A stretch of 64,000 nucleotides of DNA from Arcobacter sp. CECT 8983 (GTDB taxonomy: Bacteria > Campylobacterota > Campylobacteria > Campylobacterales > Arcobacteraceae). Positions 24,467 to 33,414 of this stretch are shown here, in pieces (the first letter of the stretch is position 1; each line of letters opens with the position of its first letter). The notes beneath the pieces are model-generated. The model saw only the letters and a program-made list of their open reading frames with translations. It was not told the origin of the DNA and made no database searches. The position numbers and the translations under genes are program-made. The stretch lies in assembly GCF_004118855.1 (NCBI RefSeq), contig NZ_PDKF01000024.1:62001-126000 (forward strand). Reading direction: 5' to 3'.

Positions 24467-25804
24467 GTGACACGGTTTTCTAGAATAGGCTTTATTCTAG
24501 CAGCTGCAGGTTCAGCTGTTGGTTTAGGAAACATATGGAAGTTTCCATATGTAACAGGTGAATATGGTGGTGGAGCATTTGTAATTGTTTATTTGCTTGC
24601 TATCTTATTCATTGGTCTTACAATATTCATTGCAGAAGCAGTAATTGGACAAAATGGACAGTCTGATGTTTCTACCTCTTTTGTAAATTTATCAAAATCA
24701 AAAAACAAAAACTGGAAGTTTGCAGGCTTTATGGTTTTTACTGGTTTAATTATTCTTTCATTTTATTCTGTTGTTTTAGGATGGATTTTAAATTATGTAT
24801 TTACTTCTTTTTCAGCATTGCCAACGGAAGCAAAAGTTGCAGGTGCAGCTTTTGAAAAACTAATTTCAAATGATATAGGTTCGTTACTTGTATATCATAC
24901 TTTAATTGCTGGTTCAGTAGTCTATATTGTATTAAAAGGAATTAAAGAAGGTATTGAAAAAATAAACTTAATTTTAATGCCTTTATTAGGATTAATTCTT
25001 TTTGGTCTTTTAATTTATTCATTAACATTAGACTCTTTTTCACAAGCTGTTTCTTTTATGTTTTCTGCTGATTGGAGTAAAATAAATGGTGATGCACTTT
25101 TAGCAGCTTTAGGACAAGCCTTTTTTACATTGTCACTTGGTGTTGGTACAATTTTAACCTATTCTGCTTCTTTATCAGAAAATACTAATTTTATTAAAAC
25201 ATCAATATCTGTTGCACTTGTTGATACTTCAATTGCAATAATTGCAGGTTTAATCATTTTTTCATTTCTTTTTGAAGCTGGTGCTCCAAGTGCAGCGGGA
25301 CCTGGCTTAGTATTTATTTCATTGCCTGTGATTTTCTCTGGATGGGGAGTATTAGGTCAAGTTATTGCTTTTTCATTTTTTATTGCATTAATTTTTGCTG
25401 GTATTACTTCGGCTGTATCTATGATTGAGCCATCACTTAGATTTTTTATTGAAAGATTTAATATAACAAGAGCAAAGGCAACACTTATTTCTGGAACAAC
25501 ATTTTATATTCTAGGTATTGTTGCCCTACTTTCAATGAGTAAGTCTTTTTCAACAGAATTAACATTTTTTGGAAAAAATGCCTTTGATTTAATGGATTTT
25601 ATGACTTCATCAGTACTTATGCCTATTGCAGCTATTTTAACTTCTGTGTTCTTAGGATACTTTGTTGATAAACAAACTATTCAAGATAAATTTACTCAGC
25701 ATGTACCATTGGCTGTATTTAATATTTGGTATTTTTTAATTAGATATATTGTTCCTTTAGCAATTGTAGTTTTACTATTAAATAAAGTAGGTATTATTAA
25801 ATAA
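24467..25804 (+). CDS. Sodium:neurotransmitter symporter (SNF) family transporter
   Basis: 445 aa, LeuT-fold Na+-coupled transporter. The signature GSAVGLGNIWKFPYVTGEYGG in TM1 forms the Na+ and substrate site. About eleven TM helices can be traced, including LGQAFFTLSLGVGTILTYSA (TM6) and AFSFFIALIFAGITSAVSMIEP (TM8). Likely an amino acid importer (Trp/Tyr-type subfamily in bacteria), substrate not readable. Start GTG at 24467 with AAGGA five bases upstream. Monocistronic, with a clear promoter and repeat array (24392-24436) and terminator 25810-25837. Confidence 0.9.
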   Translation: MTRFSRIGFILAAAGSAVGLGNIWKFPYVTGEYGGGAFVIVYLLAILFIGLTIFIAEAVIGQNGQSDVSTSFVNLSKSKNKNWKFAGFMVFTGLIILSFYSVVLGWILNYVFTSFSALPTEAKVAGAAFEKLISNDIGSLLVYHTLIAGSVVYIVLKGIKEGIEKINLILMPLLGLILFGLLIYSLTLDSFSQAVSFMFSADWSKINGDALLAALGQAFFTLSLGVGTILTYSASLSENTNFIKTSISVALVDTSIAIIAGLIIFSFLFEAGAPSAAGPGLVFISLPVIFSGWGVLGQVIAFSFFIALIFAGITSAVSMIEPSLRFFIERFNITRAKATLISGTTFYILGIVALLSMSKSFSTELTFFGKNAFDLMDFMTSSVLMPIAAILTSVFLGYFVDKQTIQDKFTQHVPLAVFNIWYFLIRYIVPLAIVVLLLNKVGIIK

Positions 25805-25809
25805 AAAAT

Positions 25810-25837
25810 AATAGTTTAGGAATTTTCCTAAACTATT
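25810..25837. terminator. Bidirectional terminator
   Basis: A 12-bp perfect stem AATAGTTTAGGA / TCCTAAACTATT with loop ATTT between the convergent SNF transporter and helicase genes, flanked by A-rich sequence on the left and T-rich on the right. Confidence 0.78.
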
Positions 25838-27120
25838 TATCTTCTAAAGCTTCTATTAGCATCTCTTTTTGTAGTTTTCTTAGATTTTGCACCTGTTTTT
25901 TTAGGTTCACTTAAAGGAGCTTTTCTTCCTTTTTTCTCACTAAGTTTTTTCTTTTTTTGAACTTTCTGTCTAGGTTGTCTATCTTTTAAAGGAAAATTCT
26001 CATGAACCTCTCTTTTAACATTAAGCCTTAAATCTCTTTCAATCTTTGTAAAGTGATTATAATCTTCAACTGTTAAAATAGTAATAACTTCACCTTTATT
26101 TCCAGCTCTACCTGTTCTTCCTACTCTGTGAGTGAAGTCATCTGTTGTTTCTGGAAGATTGTAGTTAATAACTAAAGGTAGCTTTTCAATGTCAAGTCCA
26201 CGTCCAGCAATATCAGTTGCAATAAGAACTTGTATCTTTTTATTTTTAAAATCTTTAATTGCTTGAACTCTTGACTTATATTCTATTTCACCATGAATAG
26301 GAGCTGATTTTACACCATTTGCAGCAAAATGTTCTTGTGCTGCATTTGCTGCATCTTTTTTATTTACAAATAGAAGTATTTGCTCATATTTTGAATCTTT
26401 TATTAATCTTGTAACTAACTCTTTTTTCTTTTTAACATCAACTTTAAAAGCTTTGTGTTCTATTAAACTAACAGTATCTCTTCTTTCATGAACCTGCACA
26501 GTTACAGGATCTTTCATAAACTCTTTTGCAAGTTTTCTAATATTTTGTGAAATAGTTGCAGAACACATAACTATTTGTTTATATGGCGAACATAAAGAAA
26601 AAATCTCTTCAATTTCTTCTAAAAATCCCATTTCAAGCATAGTATCTGCTTCATCTAAAACTAAATAGTTTACACTACTTAAATCTAAAATCTCACTTTC
26701 TACTAAATCTTTTAATCTTCCAGGTGTTGCAACAATAATATCAATACCACCATTAATAATTTGTTCTTGCTTCGCTTTACTTGTACCACCCATGATTTTC
26801 GTATGCTTTATTTTTAAAAACTTACCATAATCATTTAATGATTTTGAAACTTGTTCCACAAGTTCTCTTGTTGGAACTAAAACTAAACCTCTTAAAACTC
26901 TATTATTGAAGTTTAATTTTGAATTTACTTTGTCTAACATTGGTAAAACATATGCAGCAGTTTTTCCCGTTCCAGATTTAGATGCAGCAATTGTATCTAT
27001 ACCTTTTTTTATAATAGGAATTACTTTTCTTTGAACTTTTGTTGGAGTGTCATAACCTTTTTGTTCAATAGCAGTATTAATTGCTTTATTAAAGTCAAAC
27101 TCTAAAAATTTTTTTATAAT
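25837..27120 (-). CDS. DEAD-box RNA helicase with non-canonical (AUU/AUA) start
   Basis: The full frame is 427 codons, from ATT at 27118-27120 (or ATA at 27115-27117) to the stop at 25837. The first ATG (26938-26940) would remove the Q motif region (KGYDTPTKVQRKVIPII) and the Walker A motif ASKSGTGKTAAYVLPML, which are read perfectly in frame upstream; without them the enzyme could not bind ATP. An in-frame TAA overlaps the stop of the upstream gene just before the AAAAGGA site, and no ATG, GTG or TTG occurs between. Other motifs are normal: PTRELVEQV, ATPGRL, LDEADTML, CSATIS, ATDIAGRGLDIE, HRVGRTGRAG, then a basic tail. RhlE-like RNA remodelling enzyme. Confidence 0.85.
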   Translation of the reverse strand: MIKKFLEFDFNKAINTAIEQKGYDTPTKVQRKVIPIIKKGIDTIAASKSGTGKTAAYVLPMLDKVNSKLNFNNRVLRGLVLVPTRELVEQVSKSLNDYGKFLKIKHTKIMGGTSKAKQEQIINGGIDIIVATPGRLKDLVESEILDLSSVNYLVLDEADTMLEMGFLEEIEEIFSLCSPYKQIVMCSATISQNIRKLAKEFMKDPVTVQVHERRDTVSLIEHKAFKVDVKKKKELVTRLIKDSKYEQILLFVNKKDAANAAQEHFAANGVKSAPIHGEIEYKSRVQAIKDFKNKKIQVLIATDIAGRGLDIEKLPLVINYNLPETTDDFTHRVGRTGRAGNKGEVITILTVEDYNHFTKIERDLRLNVKREVHENFPLKDRQPRQKVQKKKKLSEKKGRKAPLSEPKKTGAKSKKTTKRDANRSFRR

Positions 27121-27129
27121 GTATCCTTT

Positions 27130-27453
27130 TTAATATACAGTTGCTAATTCATCATCTAAGTATGAATCTATTGTGTCAATTAACTTTTCATAAGAGGCTT
27201 TACCCTCTTTATTGAAAATAACCATCTCTTCACCATGTTCATCTTTAATATAATGCTCTTGTTTTTTAACTTTTTTATATAATTCTTTTATATCTTCAGG
27301 AGAATCTAAATCATTATATAAAAACCAATTAGCACTTGTATTTTCATATCTTATTAAACCGTAAGTTTGTGCTTCATCTACATAATCTTGAATAGTTCCA
27401 TTCTCAAATTTAGCACCAACAACCATATCATATTCATTTAAAATCATTTCCAT
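27130..27453 (-). CDS. Conserved-looking small soluble protein, unknown
   Basis: 107 aa, acidic, no signal or membrane segment, no recognised family. It has a compact mixed composition (GLIRYENTSANWFLYNDLDSPEDIKELYKK) and ends DSYLDDELATVY. AAGGT lies nine bases before the ATG. Its stop is nine bases upstream of the AUU of the helicase with the helicase ribosome binding site in between, so the two are cotranscribed; translational coupling might help the poor helicase start codon. Confidence 0.6.
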   Translation of the reverse strand: MEMILNEYDMVVGAKFENGTIQDYVDEAQTYGLIRYENTSANWFLYNDLDSPEDIKELYKKVKKQEHYIKDEHGEEMVIFNKEGKASYEKLIDTIDSYLDDELATVY

Positions 27454-27538
27454 TGATAAAATACCTTAAAACTTATATTTATAATGGAATGATACCTAGA
27501 TTTTAATTAAAGCTAAAAAATTATAGAATAATATCAAT

Positions 27539-28693
27539 ATGAAAAAAACAATACTAATATCTCTGGCCTTTTTATTTACTGGCTGTACAGTTAATGATGC
27601 TTATAGAATTACAAATGCTGCATTAAGTAAAAATCCATCTGCTGCACTTAAATCTATTGCTAAATCTAAAGCAATTTCTTACTCTACCAATCCCAAGAAA
27701 CTTATAAATGATATAAATTTTTTATCTTCATTAATTGAGAACATTGATAAAAAATGGGGAAAAGGAAATAGAAAAGTTCCTAAACCAAAAGAGTATGTAA
27801 AATATATGCAAAACTATAAAAGTAGAGCTTATGTAGATTTTGATAAAGGTTTGGTAACTGTAGAAACAATTGATAATAAAGATGCAAAATCAAGTTTAAA
27901 AAATGCAATTATTACAACACTACTTTTACCTGAAGATCCAAGAGCTTTTGATTTATTTGGAACAGCAAAGGTAAAACTTGGTAAAACTCCATATCTTTAT
28001 AAAGAAATTAAAGATGATCAAAATAAAGATATTAGATGGGAATGGAGAGCAAATAGATATGCAAATATTTTAATTAACTCAAAAGTTAAAACTAAAAAAA
28101 TTGAAAATGAAAATAAAACACTAAAAGTATCTTATGTTGAAATTCCTATGGTAAAAGACCATGCAAATATTAGAGTTGCAAAATTTAAACCTTTTGTTCA
28201 GAAATTTGCAAAAAAATATAATTTAAGTGAAAACCTTGTTTATGCAATTATTCAAACAGAAAGTAACTTCAATCAATTTGCTGTTAGTCATGCAGGAGCT
28301 ATTGGTCTTATGCAAATAGTTCCTAGCACTGCTGGAATTGATGCTTATAGCTATACAAAAGGTAAAAGATGGAAACCAACAAACTCTTATCTTTTTAATG
28401 CAAAAAACAATATTGAACTAGGTTCTGCCTATATAGATATACTAAAAAGTAAATATTTAAAAGGTATTTCTAATCCTATTTCAAAAGAGTATTGTGTAAT
28501 TAGTGCATATAATACAGGAGCAGGAAATGTTTTAAAAACATTTTCATCAAGTAAAGCAACAGCTATAAATAGAATCAATAATAAAAAACCAAATGAAGTC
28601 TATAAAACACTAAGAACTGAACTTCCCTATGAAGAAACAAGAAACTACCTAAAAAAAGTAATCACAAATAAAAAAGAGTTTATTAGTATTTAA
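27539..28693 (+). CDS. MltC-like membrane-bound lytic murein transglycosylase
   Basis: 384 aa lipoprotein: signal and lipobox FLFTGC (Cys at about 16). The N-terminal half (about 40-200) resembles the DUF3393 domain of MltC, and the C-terminal half is an SLT lysozyme-like domain with the catalytic Glu in IIQTESNFNQFAVSHAGAIG, LMQIVPSTAG, and YCVISAYNTGAGNV. It cleaves peptidoglycan glycan strands with formation of 1,6-anhydro ends. A 10-bp hairpin overlaps its stop codon. Confidence 0.88.
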   Translation: MKKTILISLAFLFTGCTVNDAYRITNAALSKNPSAALKSIAKSKAISYSTNPKKLINDINFLSSLIENIDKKWGKGNRKVPKPKEYVKYMQNYKSRAYVDFDKGLVTVETIDNKDAKSSLKNAIITTLLLPEDPRAFDLFGTAKVKLGKTPYLYKEIKDDQNKDIRWEWRANRYANILINSKVKTKKIENENKTLKVSYVEIPMVKDHANIRVAKFKPFVQKFAKKYNLSENLVYAIIQTESNFNQFAVSHAGAIGLMQIVPSTAGIDAYSYTKGKRWKPTNSYLFNAKNNIELGSAYIDILKSKYLKGISNPISKEYCVISAYNTGAGNVLKTFSSSKATAINRINNKKPNEVYKTLRTELPYEETRNYLKKVITNKKEFISI

Positions 28694-28702
28694 AATACTA
28701 AT
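28682..28702 (+). terminator. Hairpin at the transglycosylase stop
   Basis: ATTAGTATTT pairs with AAATACTAAT across one base. There is no U-run, so it is a weak terminator or mRNA-end structure. Confidence 0.4.
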
Positions 28703-28767
28703 ACTCTACTCTACTTTCAAAGCAAACCTCTAAACTAAAAGAAAAACAAGAATTAAAATATAGTTTT

Positions 28768-28823
28768 GCAACTAAGTCGCATTTTATATTTATTCGTTAA
28801 AATTTTACTGCAACTTAGTTGCA
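28768..28823 (+). promoter_or_regulatory. Two operator-like dyads before the metal ABC transporter
   Basis: The distal site GCAACTAAGTCGC (28768-28780) is a near-perfect dyad with one mismatch. The proximal site TGCAACTTAGTTGCA (28809-28823) is perfect, with the 7-1-7 geometry of Fur-family operators. Centres are about 42 bp apart, four helical turns. The genes downstream (metal ABC transporter and ribA) fit control by a metal-sensing repressor; which one is unknown. Confidence 0.55.
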
Positions 28824-28849
28824 ATTACTTTAAGGAATAAAAATTACGA

Positions 28850-29596
28850 ATGCAAATAGACAATGCAATAGAAGTTAAAAACCTTAGTTTTTCTTATGAT
28901 GAACAAAAGGTTTTAGAAGATATAAACTTTGAAATTAAACAAAAAGACTTTTTAACAATAATAGGTCCAAATGGTGGAGGTAAATCAACTTTACTAAAAC
29001 TAATTCTTGGACTAAATGACTTAAATAATGGTTCTATAAAAATATTTGGGCAAGAACACTTAGAACAAATTCATAATTTAGGTTATGTTCCTCAAAATAC
29101 AAATGTAAATTTAAACTTTCCAATCACTGTACTTGAAGTTGTGATGATGGGACAGAACTGCCTTACAAAAAGATTATTTGGATACAAAAAAGAAGAGAAA
29201 CAAAGAGCAATGGAAGTTCTTGAAAAAGTAAAGATGAAAGAGTTTGCAAAAAATAGAATATCAAATCTTTCAGGTGGACAAAGACAAAGAGTTTTAATAG
29301 CCCGAGCACTTTTTTCTAAACCAAAAATTTTACTTCTTGATGAACCAACTTCAAGCATTGATATAAAAGGTTGCGAACAAATTTATTCTACTTTAGAAGA
29401 ATTAAATAAAAATATTCCAATAATTGTAGTTAGTCACGATATCTCAGTTATTTTAAAATATGCCTCAAAGGCTTTTTATGTAAATAAAAAACTTACACAC
29501 CATGATTTAACTACTATGAAAGATGAATTTAAATCTATAGATTCTCATGTTTGTGAAATAGAATTATTAGAGATGTTAGGAAGATGCAGATGTTAG
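28850..29596 (+). CDS. Zinc/manganese/iron-type ABC transporter, ATP-binding subunit
   Basis: 248 aa ABC ATPase. Walker A GPNGGGKST (about 40-48), Q loop YVPQNTN, signature LSGGQRQRV, Walker B KILLLDEPTS and switch His in VVSHDIS are all intact. The ZnuC/MntB/SitB subfamily fits because the next gene is an ABC-3 metal permease overlapping by 13 bp. The ribosome binding site AAGGA lies 13 nt from the ATG, longer than usual. No gene for the periplasmic metal-binding subunit is in the neighbourhood, so it must be elsewhere. Confidence 0.88.
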   Translation: MQIDNAIEVKNLSFSYDEQKVLEDINFEIKQKDFLTIIGPNGGGKSTLLKLILGLNDLNNGSIKIFGQEHLEQIHNLGYVPQNTNVNLNFPITVLEVVMMGQNCLTKRLFGYKKEEKQRAMEVLEKVKMKEFAKNRISNLSGGQRQRVLIARALFSKPKILLLDEPTSSIDIKGCEQIYSTLEELNKNIPIIVVSHDISVILKYASKAFYVNKKLTHHDLTTMKDEFKSIDSHVCEIELLEMLGRCRC

Positions 29597-30393
29597 AGCT
29601 ACTTTCATACTCATTTATCCAAAATGCTTTAATTGCAGGAGTTATCATAAGTATTATCACTGCAATAATAGGAACTTATGTTGTTGTAAATAAAATGGTG
29701 TTTTTATCAGGGGGTATTGCTCATAGTGCTTATGGTGGTATTGGAATAGCAATGTATTTTGGATTACCAATGCTTTTATCAACCTCTGTATTTTGTGTAC
29801 TTATTAGTATTCTTATTGCTTTTGCAAGTTATAAAAACAGAGAAAATCTTGATATTATGATTGGTCTTACTTGGGCAGTTGGTATGTCTTTTGGAATAAT
29901 CCTAGCAGACCTTACACCTGGGTATCAATCTGATTTGATGAGTTATCTTTTTGGTTCTTTACTTGCAGTAACTAATCAAGATTTATACTATATGGCTTTT
30001 TTACTTATATTTACAATTGCAATTGTAGTAGTTTTTTATAGGGATATCTTAGCAGTATCTTATGATACAGAATATGCAAGTTTAAGAGGAATAAAAACAA
30101 AGTTTTTTTATACACTTATATTGATTCTATCAAGTTTGGCAATTGTTATATCTATCAAGGTTGTAGGTTTAATACTAGTTATCGCTCTACTTACTATACC
30201 AATTTATATATCAAGTTTTTTTTGTAAGAACTTATTATCTATGATGCTTATTTCTGCTCTCCTATCGATAATGTTTACCATCATAGGACTTTATATCTCA
30301 TATGAGTTTGATGTGAGTTCAGGACCTTCTATTATAATAAGTAGTTCGCTTTTTGCATTGGTTATTTTCATAATAAAAAGTATAAAAAAATAA
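29584..30393 (+). CDS. ABC-3 family metal permease (ZnuB/MntC-like)
   Basis: 269 aa with eight or nine TM helices. Family landmarks: GTYVVVNKMVFLSGGIAHSAYGG, GLTWAVGMSFGIILADLTPGY, and YASLRGIKTKFFYTLILILS, which faces the ATPase. It carries Zn2+, Mn2+ or Fe2+ across the inner membrane with the preceding ATPase. Cation specificity cannot be read. It is followed 14 bp later by ribA on the same transcript. Confidence 0.88.
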   Translation: MQMLELLSYSFIQNALIAGVIISIITAIIGTYVVVNKMVFLSGGIAHSAYGGIGIAMYFGLPMLLSTSVFCVLISILIAFASYKNRENLDIMIGLTWAVGMSFGIILADLTPGYQSDLMSYLFGSLLAVTNQDLYYMAFLLIFTIAIVVVFYRDILAVSYDTEYASLRGIKTKFFYTLILILSSLAIVISIKVVGLILVIALLTIPIYISSFFCKNLLSMMLISALLSIMFTIIGLYISYEFDVSSGPSIIISSSLFALVIFIIKSIKK

Positions 30394-30407
30394 AGAAAAG
30401 AGAAAAT

Positions 30408-31013
30408 ATGAATATTAATTTAAAAGAACAGAAGATAAAAAACATTATTGAATCACAAGTTGCAAATCTACCAACAAGATATGGAAACTTTGATATTAAA
30501 GCTTATAAAGATGGTTGCCAAGAACACCTTGCAATTATGAGTAAAAACTTTAAAAATATTAAAGTTCCTTTAGTAAGAATACACTCTGAATGTTTAACAG
30601 GAGATACAATAGGTAGTTTAAAATGTGATTGTAATAATCAACTTGCATTAGCTTTAGAGCTTATTTCTAAAGAAGGTGGTTTAATAATTTATCATAGGCA
30701 AGAAGGAAGAAATATAGGACTTGTAAATAAAGTTAATGCTTATAACTTACAAGATAAAGGATTTAATACTATTGAAGCAAATTTAAAACTTGGATTTGAA
30801 GCTGATGAAAGAGATTATACTGCAATTGGTTTTATACTAAAAGATTTAAATTTAAAAAAGATAAAACTAATTACTAATAATCCAAAAAAGATTGAGTTTG
30901 TTAAAAGTTGTGGAATAGAAATAGATACAAGAGTTCCTGCACTTACAAAAACAAATAAACACAATAAAAACTACTTACAAACTAAAAAAGAGCACTTAGG
31001 TCATATACTTTAA
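30408..31013 (+). CDS. ribA: GTP cyclohydrolase II
   Basis: 201 aa stand-alone RibA, without the DHBP synthase domain of RibBA. The zinc site is in CLTGDTIGSLKCDC (three Cys), the catalytic Tyr/Arg region is IIYHRQEGRNIGL, and TNNPKKIEFVKSCGI is near the end. First step of riboflavin synthesis: GTP to the 2,5-diaminopyrimidine plus formate. Its place behind a metal ABC transporter with Fur-like dyads is notable, since riboflavin made by related enzymes has been tied to iron reduction in Helicobacter and Campylobacter. Confidence 0.92.
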   Translation: MNINLKEQKIKNIIESQVANLPTRYGNFDIKAYKDGCQEHLAIMSKNFKNIKVPLVRIHSECLTGDTIGSLKCDCNNQLALALELISKEGGLIIYHRQEGRNIGLVNKVNAYNLQDKGFNTIEANLKLGFEADERDYTAIGFILKDLNLKKIKLITNNPKKIEFVKSCGIEIDTRVPALTKTNKHNKNYLQTKKEHLGHIL

Positions 31014-31034
31014 AGAAGGTTTACTACCTTCTTT
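31012..31034. terminator. Bidirectional terminator
   Basis: 9-bp perfect stem AAAGAAGGT / ACCTTCTTT with loop TTACT between ribA and the convergent REC-PAS gene. Confidence 0.7.
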
Positions 31035-31035
31035 A

Positions 31036-32097
31036 CTAATTTCCACACAACATAGTTGCTTGAAACTCTTCAAACCTAGTTTCTTGCATTTTTAATTTTT
31101 CTCGTAAAATCTTATTTTGTTTTTTAACTTCATATAACTCAAATAGTATTTTTTGTGCATTATTAACATTTTCATCAACTTGTTCTTGAAGCTTTTCTGC
31201 TAGTTCAAAGTAGTAATTTTTTTCTTTTTTAAGTTCAGAATTTACTTTTAGGTTTTCACTTTTTAATAAATATATATGTTTTCTTAGAGATAAGACTTCA
31301 TTCTCATATTTTGAAATTAAAGTAGAAAATTCAATAAACTTTTTTATTCTTCCATCATTATAAAATATTGGCAAAATAGTCGAATGAGTATAATAGTTAG
31401 TACCTTGTTTTGTAAGCTTCTTACTAAGTCCAACCCATATTTTTCCATTTTTTAAAGTATCAATTATTTTTCTATCTGCTGCATCTGCACTTTTAAAAAT
31501 TTGATTATCATTAAAACTCATTCCTATTAATTCATCTAAAGTAAATTCTGAATTGATTAAAAAAGCATCATTTGCAGAAGTAATTTTAAAATTTAAATCC
31601 ATTTCGCAAATAATATTACAAGAGTCTAAAATAGCCATAAACTGTCTTAATTCATTATTTTTAACAGCAAGCTCTTTTTTTTGATGTTTTCTTTTAATAA
31701 TTTCAGACATAATCTTAAGTGTAGTATTTAATTGGATAGGTTTTACAATATAATTTGAAAGATTAAATTTAATAGCTCTTACTAAAATATTCATATCTGA
31801 AAAAGTTGTAGTAATTAAAATAGGAACTTCCCAATTTATACTTCTAATTTGAGATAAAAGATCTATACCTTTATAATCTGGAAAATCAACATCTGTTATT
31901 ATGATATCAATACTAGCACTATTATTTTGGTAAATATTTATTGCCTCTTCTATTTCCTTTGCAATTAATACTTTTTTGAAAAATGCTGAAAATATTTCTG
32001 AAGTTTCAAATCTTATTTTATCATTATTTTCAATAAATAAAACAGTTGTACTTGCTAAGTAATTTTTGTCAAATGAGCATACATTAGGTTGTGACAT
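31036..32097 (-). CDS. Response regulator with PAS domain and coiled coil
   Basis: 353 aa without a DNA-binding or enzymatic output. The receiver domain (about 12-130) has phosphoacceptor Asp in IIITDVDFPDYKG and Lys in NYIVKPIQL. The PAS domain (about 150-265) starts FMAILDSCNIICEMDLNFKI. A long coiled coil (about 268-345) follows. Likely a signalling adaptor or sensor that modulates a partner kinase, chemoreceptor or cyclase by protein contact. The gene is monocistronic with a terminator on its 3' side and no kinase beside it. Confidence 0.82.
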   Translation of the reverse strand: MSQPNVCSFDKNYLASTTVLFIENNDKIRFETSEIFSAFFKKVLIAKEIEEAINIYQNNSASIDIIITDVDFPDYKGIDLLSQIRSINWEVPILITTTFSDMNILVRAIKFNLSNYIVKPIQLNTTLKIMSEIIKRKHQKKELAVKNNELRQFMAILDSCNIICEMDLNFKITSANDAFLINSEFTLDELIGMSFNDNQIFKSADAADRKIIDTLKNGKIWVGLSKKLTKQGTNYYTHSTILPIFYNDGRIKKFIEFSTLISKYENEVLSLRKHIYLLKSENLKVNSELKKEKNYYFELAEKLQEQVDENVNNAQKILFELYEVKKQNKILREKLKMQETRFEEFQATMLCGN

Positions 32098-32175
32098 AAT
32101 TATCTCCTATCTTTTATCTTCACCAAATATTATGACTTAAATATTATTTTTAAATTAATTTTAATTTATTTATAC

Positions 32176-33414
32176 TTAGAAGAACATTGTAACATTGAAT
32201 ATTATTAGTAAAATATTTAAAAGAATAAAAAACTTTTTACTAAAAATGCTAAAGAAACTAATAGCTACATAAATGATAAAAAAATACAAACTTGTATCGG
32301 TTTCATAAATACTCACTTTATAGTTTAAAAACATTAATATGTATTTATCTAAAACATCTGCAAAACCAAGCAGGTGTACGATTATTTCTAAAGGATAAAA
32401 AAAAGTAAATAACAATGTAAAAAAAGGTGATAATAACTGCTCATATGAAGTATTAGGAAAAAAGAAATGAACAATAGGATTAAAAACAAAAAATATCCAA
32501 AAATTAAAAAAGATTATTGAAAATAGTTTAGGTAAAGTTTTAAAATAATGAATATATAAAAAGATATAAAATACTCCAATAATAGAAAACCATAAAGAGA
32601 TAGAAAATAGATATTTTGGAAATAAGGATAGTATTATTAATAGTGTAATTGCTAAAGATTGAAATGAAAAAACTTTTATATTTGAACGTAAATATAGAAA
32701 AGCCAGAGAAAACATAATAAAAGAGCGAAGCAAAGAAGGAACAAGATTAGTTAAATGTAAATAATATAAAAGTATAACTATTGAAATAAGAACTACATCA
32801 GCCTTTTTATTTCTATAAGGAAAATATCTTTCATGAAAAAAAGAGTATGGATAATAAAAAAGAATAAAGATTATAAATGAAATTATAGACAAATGAAAAC
32901 CAGAAATTGCAATAAGGTGACTAATACCAAAATCAGTATAAATTTGTCTATTCTCTTTAGAAATAGGTATAGCTAGAAACAAAGCATTAAATAACTCTTG
33001 TATTTTTTCTTCTTTATGTAAGCTATTTATATGATTGAAAAGTTCTTTTTTTAAAGTATCAATTCTTTCTATGTTTTCATAGAAAATTGATTTAGTATAA
33101 AAGCCTTTTAAGAACTCATAAAAAGAAACACCCTTTGATAAAACTGCAATAGTTATTAAATCTAATTTTTTAATACTATTTTCTTTGTCAATTGAAGTAA
33201 AAAATTCAAGTTTCTCATTTTGAAGTTTAAGAACTAAAAAATCTTCTTTTTCATAGATATTTAATACTTCATAAGTATCAAGGTAAACTTCTTCTTTAGT
33301 AAAATCTTTATATTTAAAGTATTCATAAAAAATATTAAAAGAAAAAATAGTAAGCAAGATTAAAAGAAAAGATATTAACTGTTTTTTAGTTGAGATTAAT
33401 TGTAAACTATCCAT
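32176..33414 (-). CDS. comEC: ComEC/Rec2-family DNA uptake channel (short form)
   Basis: 412 aa multi-spanning membrane protein. It has an N-terminal TM (about 12-30), a soluble OB-like stretch, then the competence domain with the signature GISHLIAISGFHLSIISF at about 168 and further helices. The metallo-beta-lactamase domain of long ComEC is absent, as in the short Campylobacter/Helicobacter form. It moves single-stranded DNA across the inner membrane during natural transformation. The start ATG lies in the loop of a 13-bp inverted repeat (33398-33432) and lacks a clear Shine-Dalgarno sequence. It follows ovoA by 40 bp. Confidence 0.85.
   Translation of the reverse strand: MDSLQLISTKKQLISFLLILLTIFSFNIFYEYFKYKDFTKEEVYLDTYEVLNIYEKEDFLVLKLQNEKLEFFTSIDKENSIKKLDLITIAVLSKGVSFYEFLKGFYTKSIFYENIERIDTLKKELFNHINSLHKEEKIQELFNALFLAIPISKENRQIYTDFGISHLIAISGFHLSIISFIIFILFYYPYSFFHERYFPYRNKKADVVLISIVILLYYLHLTNLVPSLLRSFIMFSLAFLYLRSNIKVFSFQSLAITLLIILSLFPKYLFSISLWFSIIGVFYIFLYIHYFKTLPKLFSIIFFNFWIFFVFNPIVHFFFPNTSYEQLLSPFFTLLFTFFYPLEIIVHLLGFADVLDKYILMFLNYKVSIYETDTSLYFFIIYVAISFFSIFSKKFFILLNILLIIFNVTMFF

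Noticed and set aside
26938-26940. ATG at 26940 as the real helicase start
   Set aside because: The upstream 60 codons encode the Q-motif region and Walker A in frame, essential for any DEAD-box ATPase; starting here would leave a protein without its ATP site.
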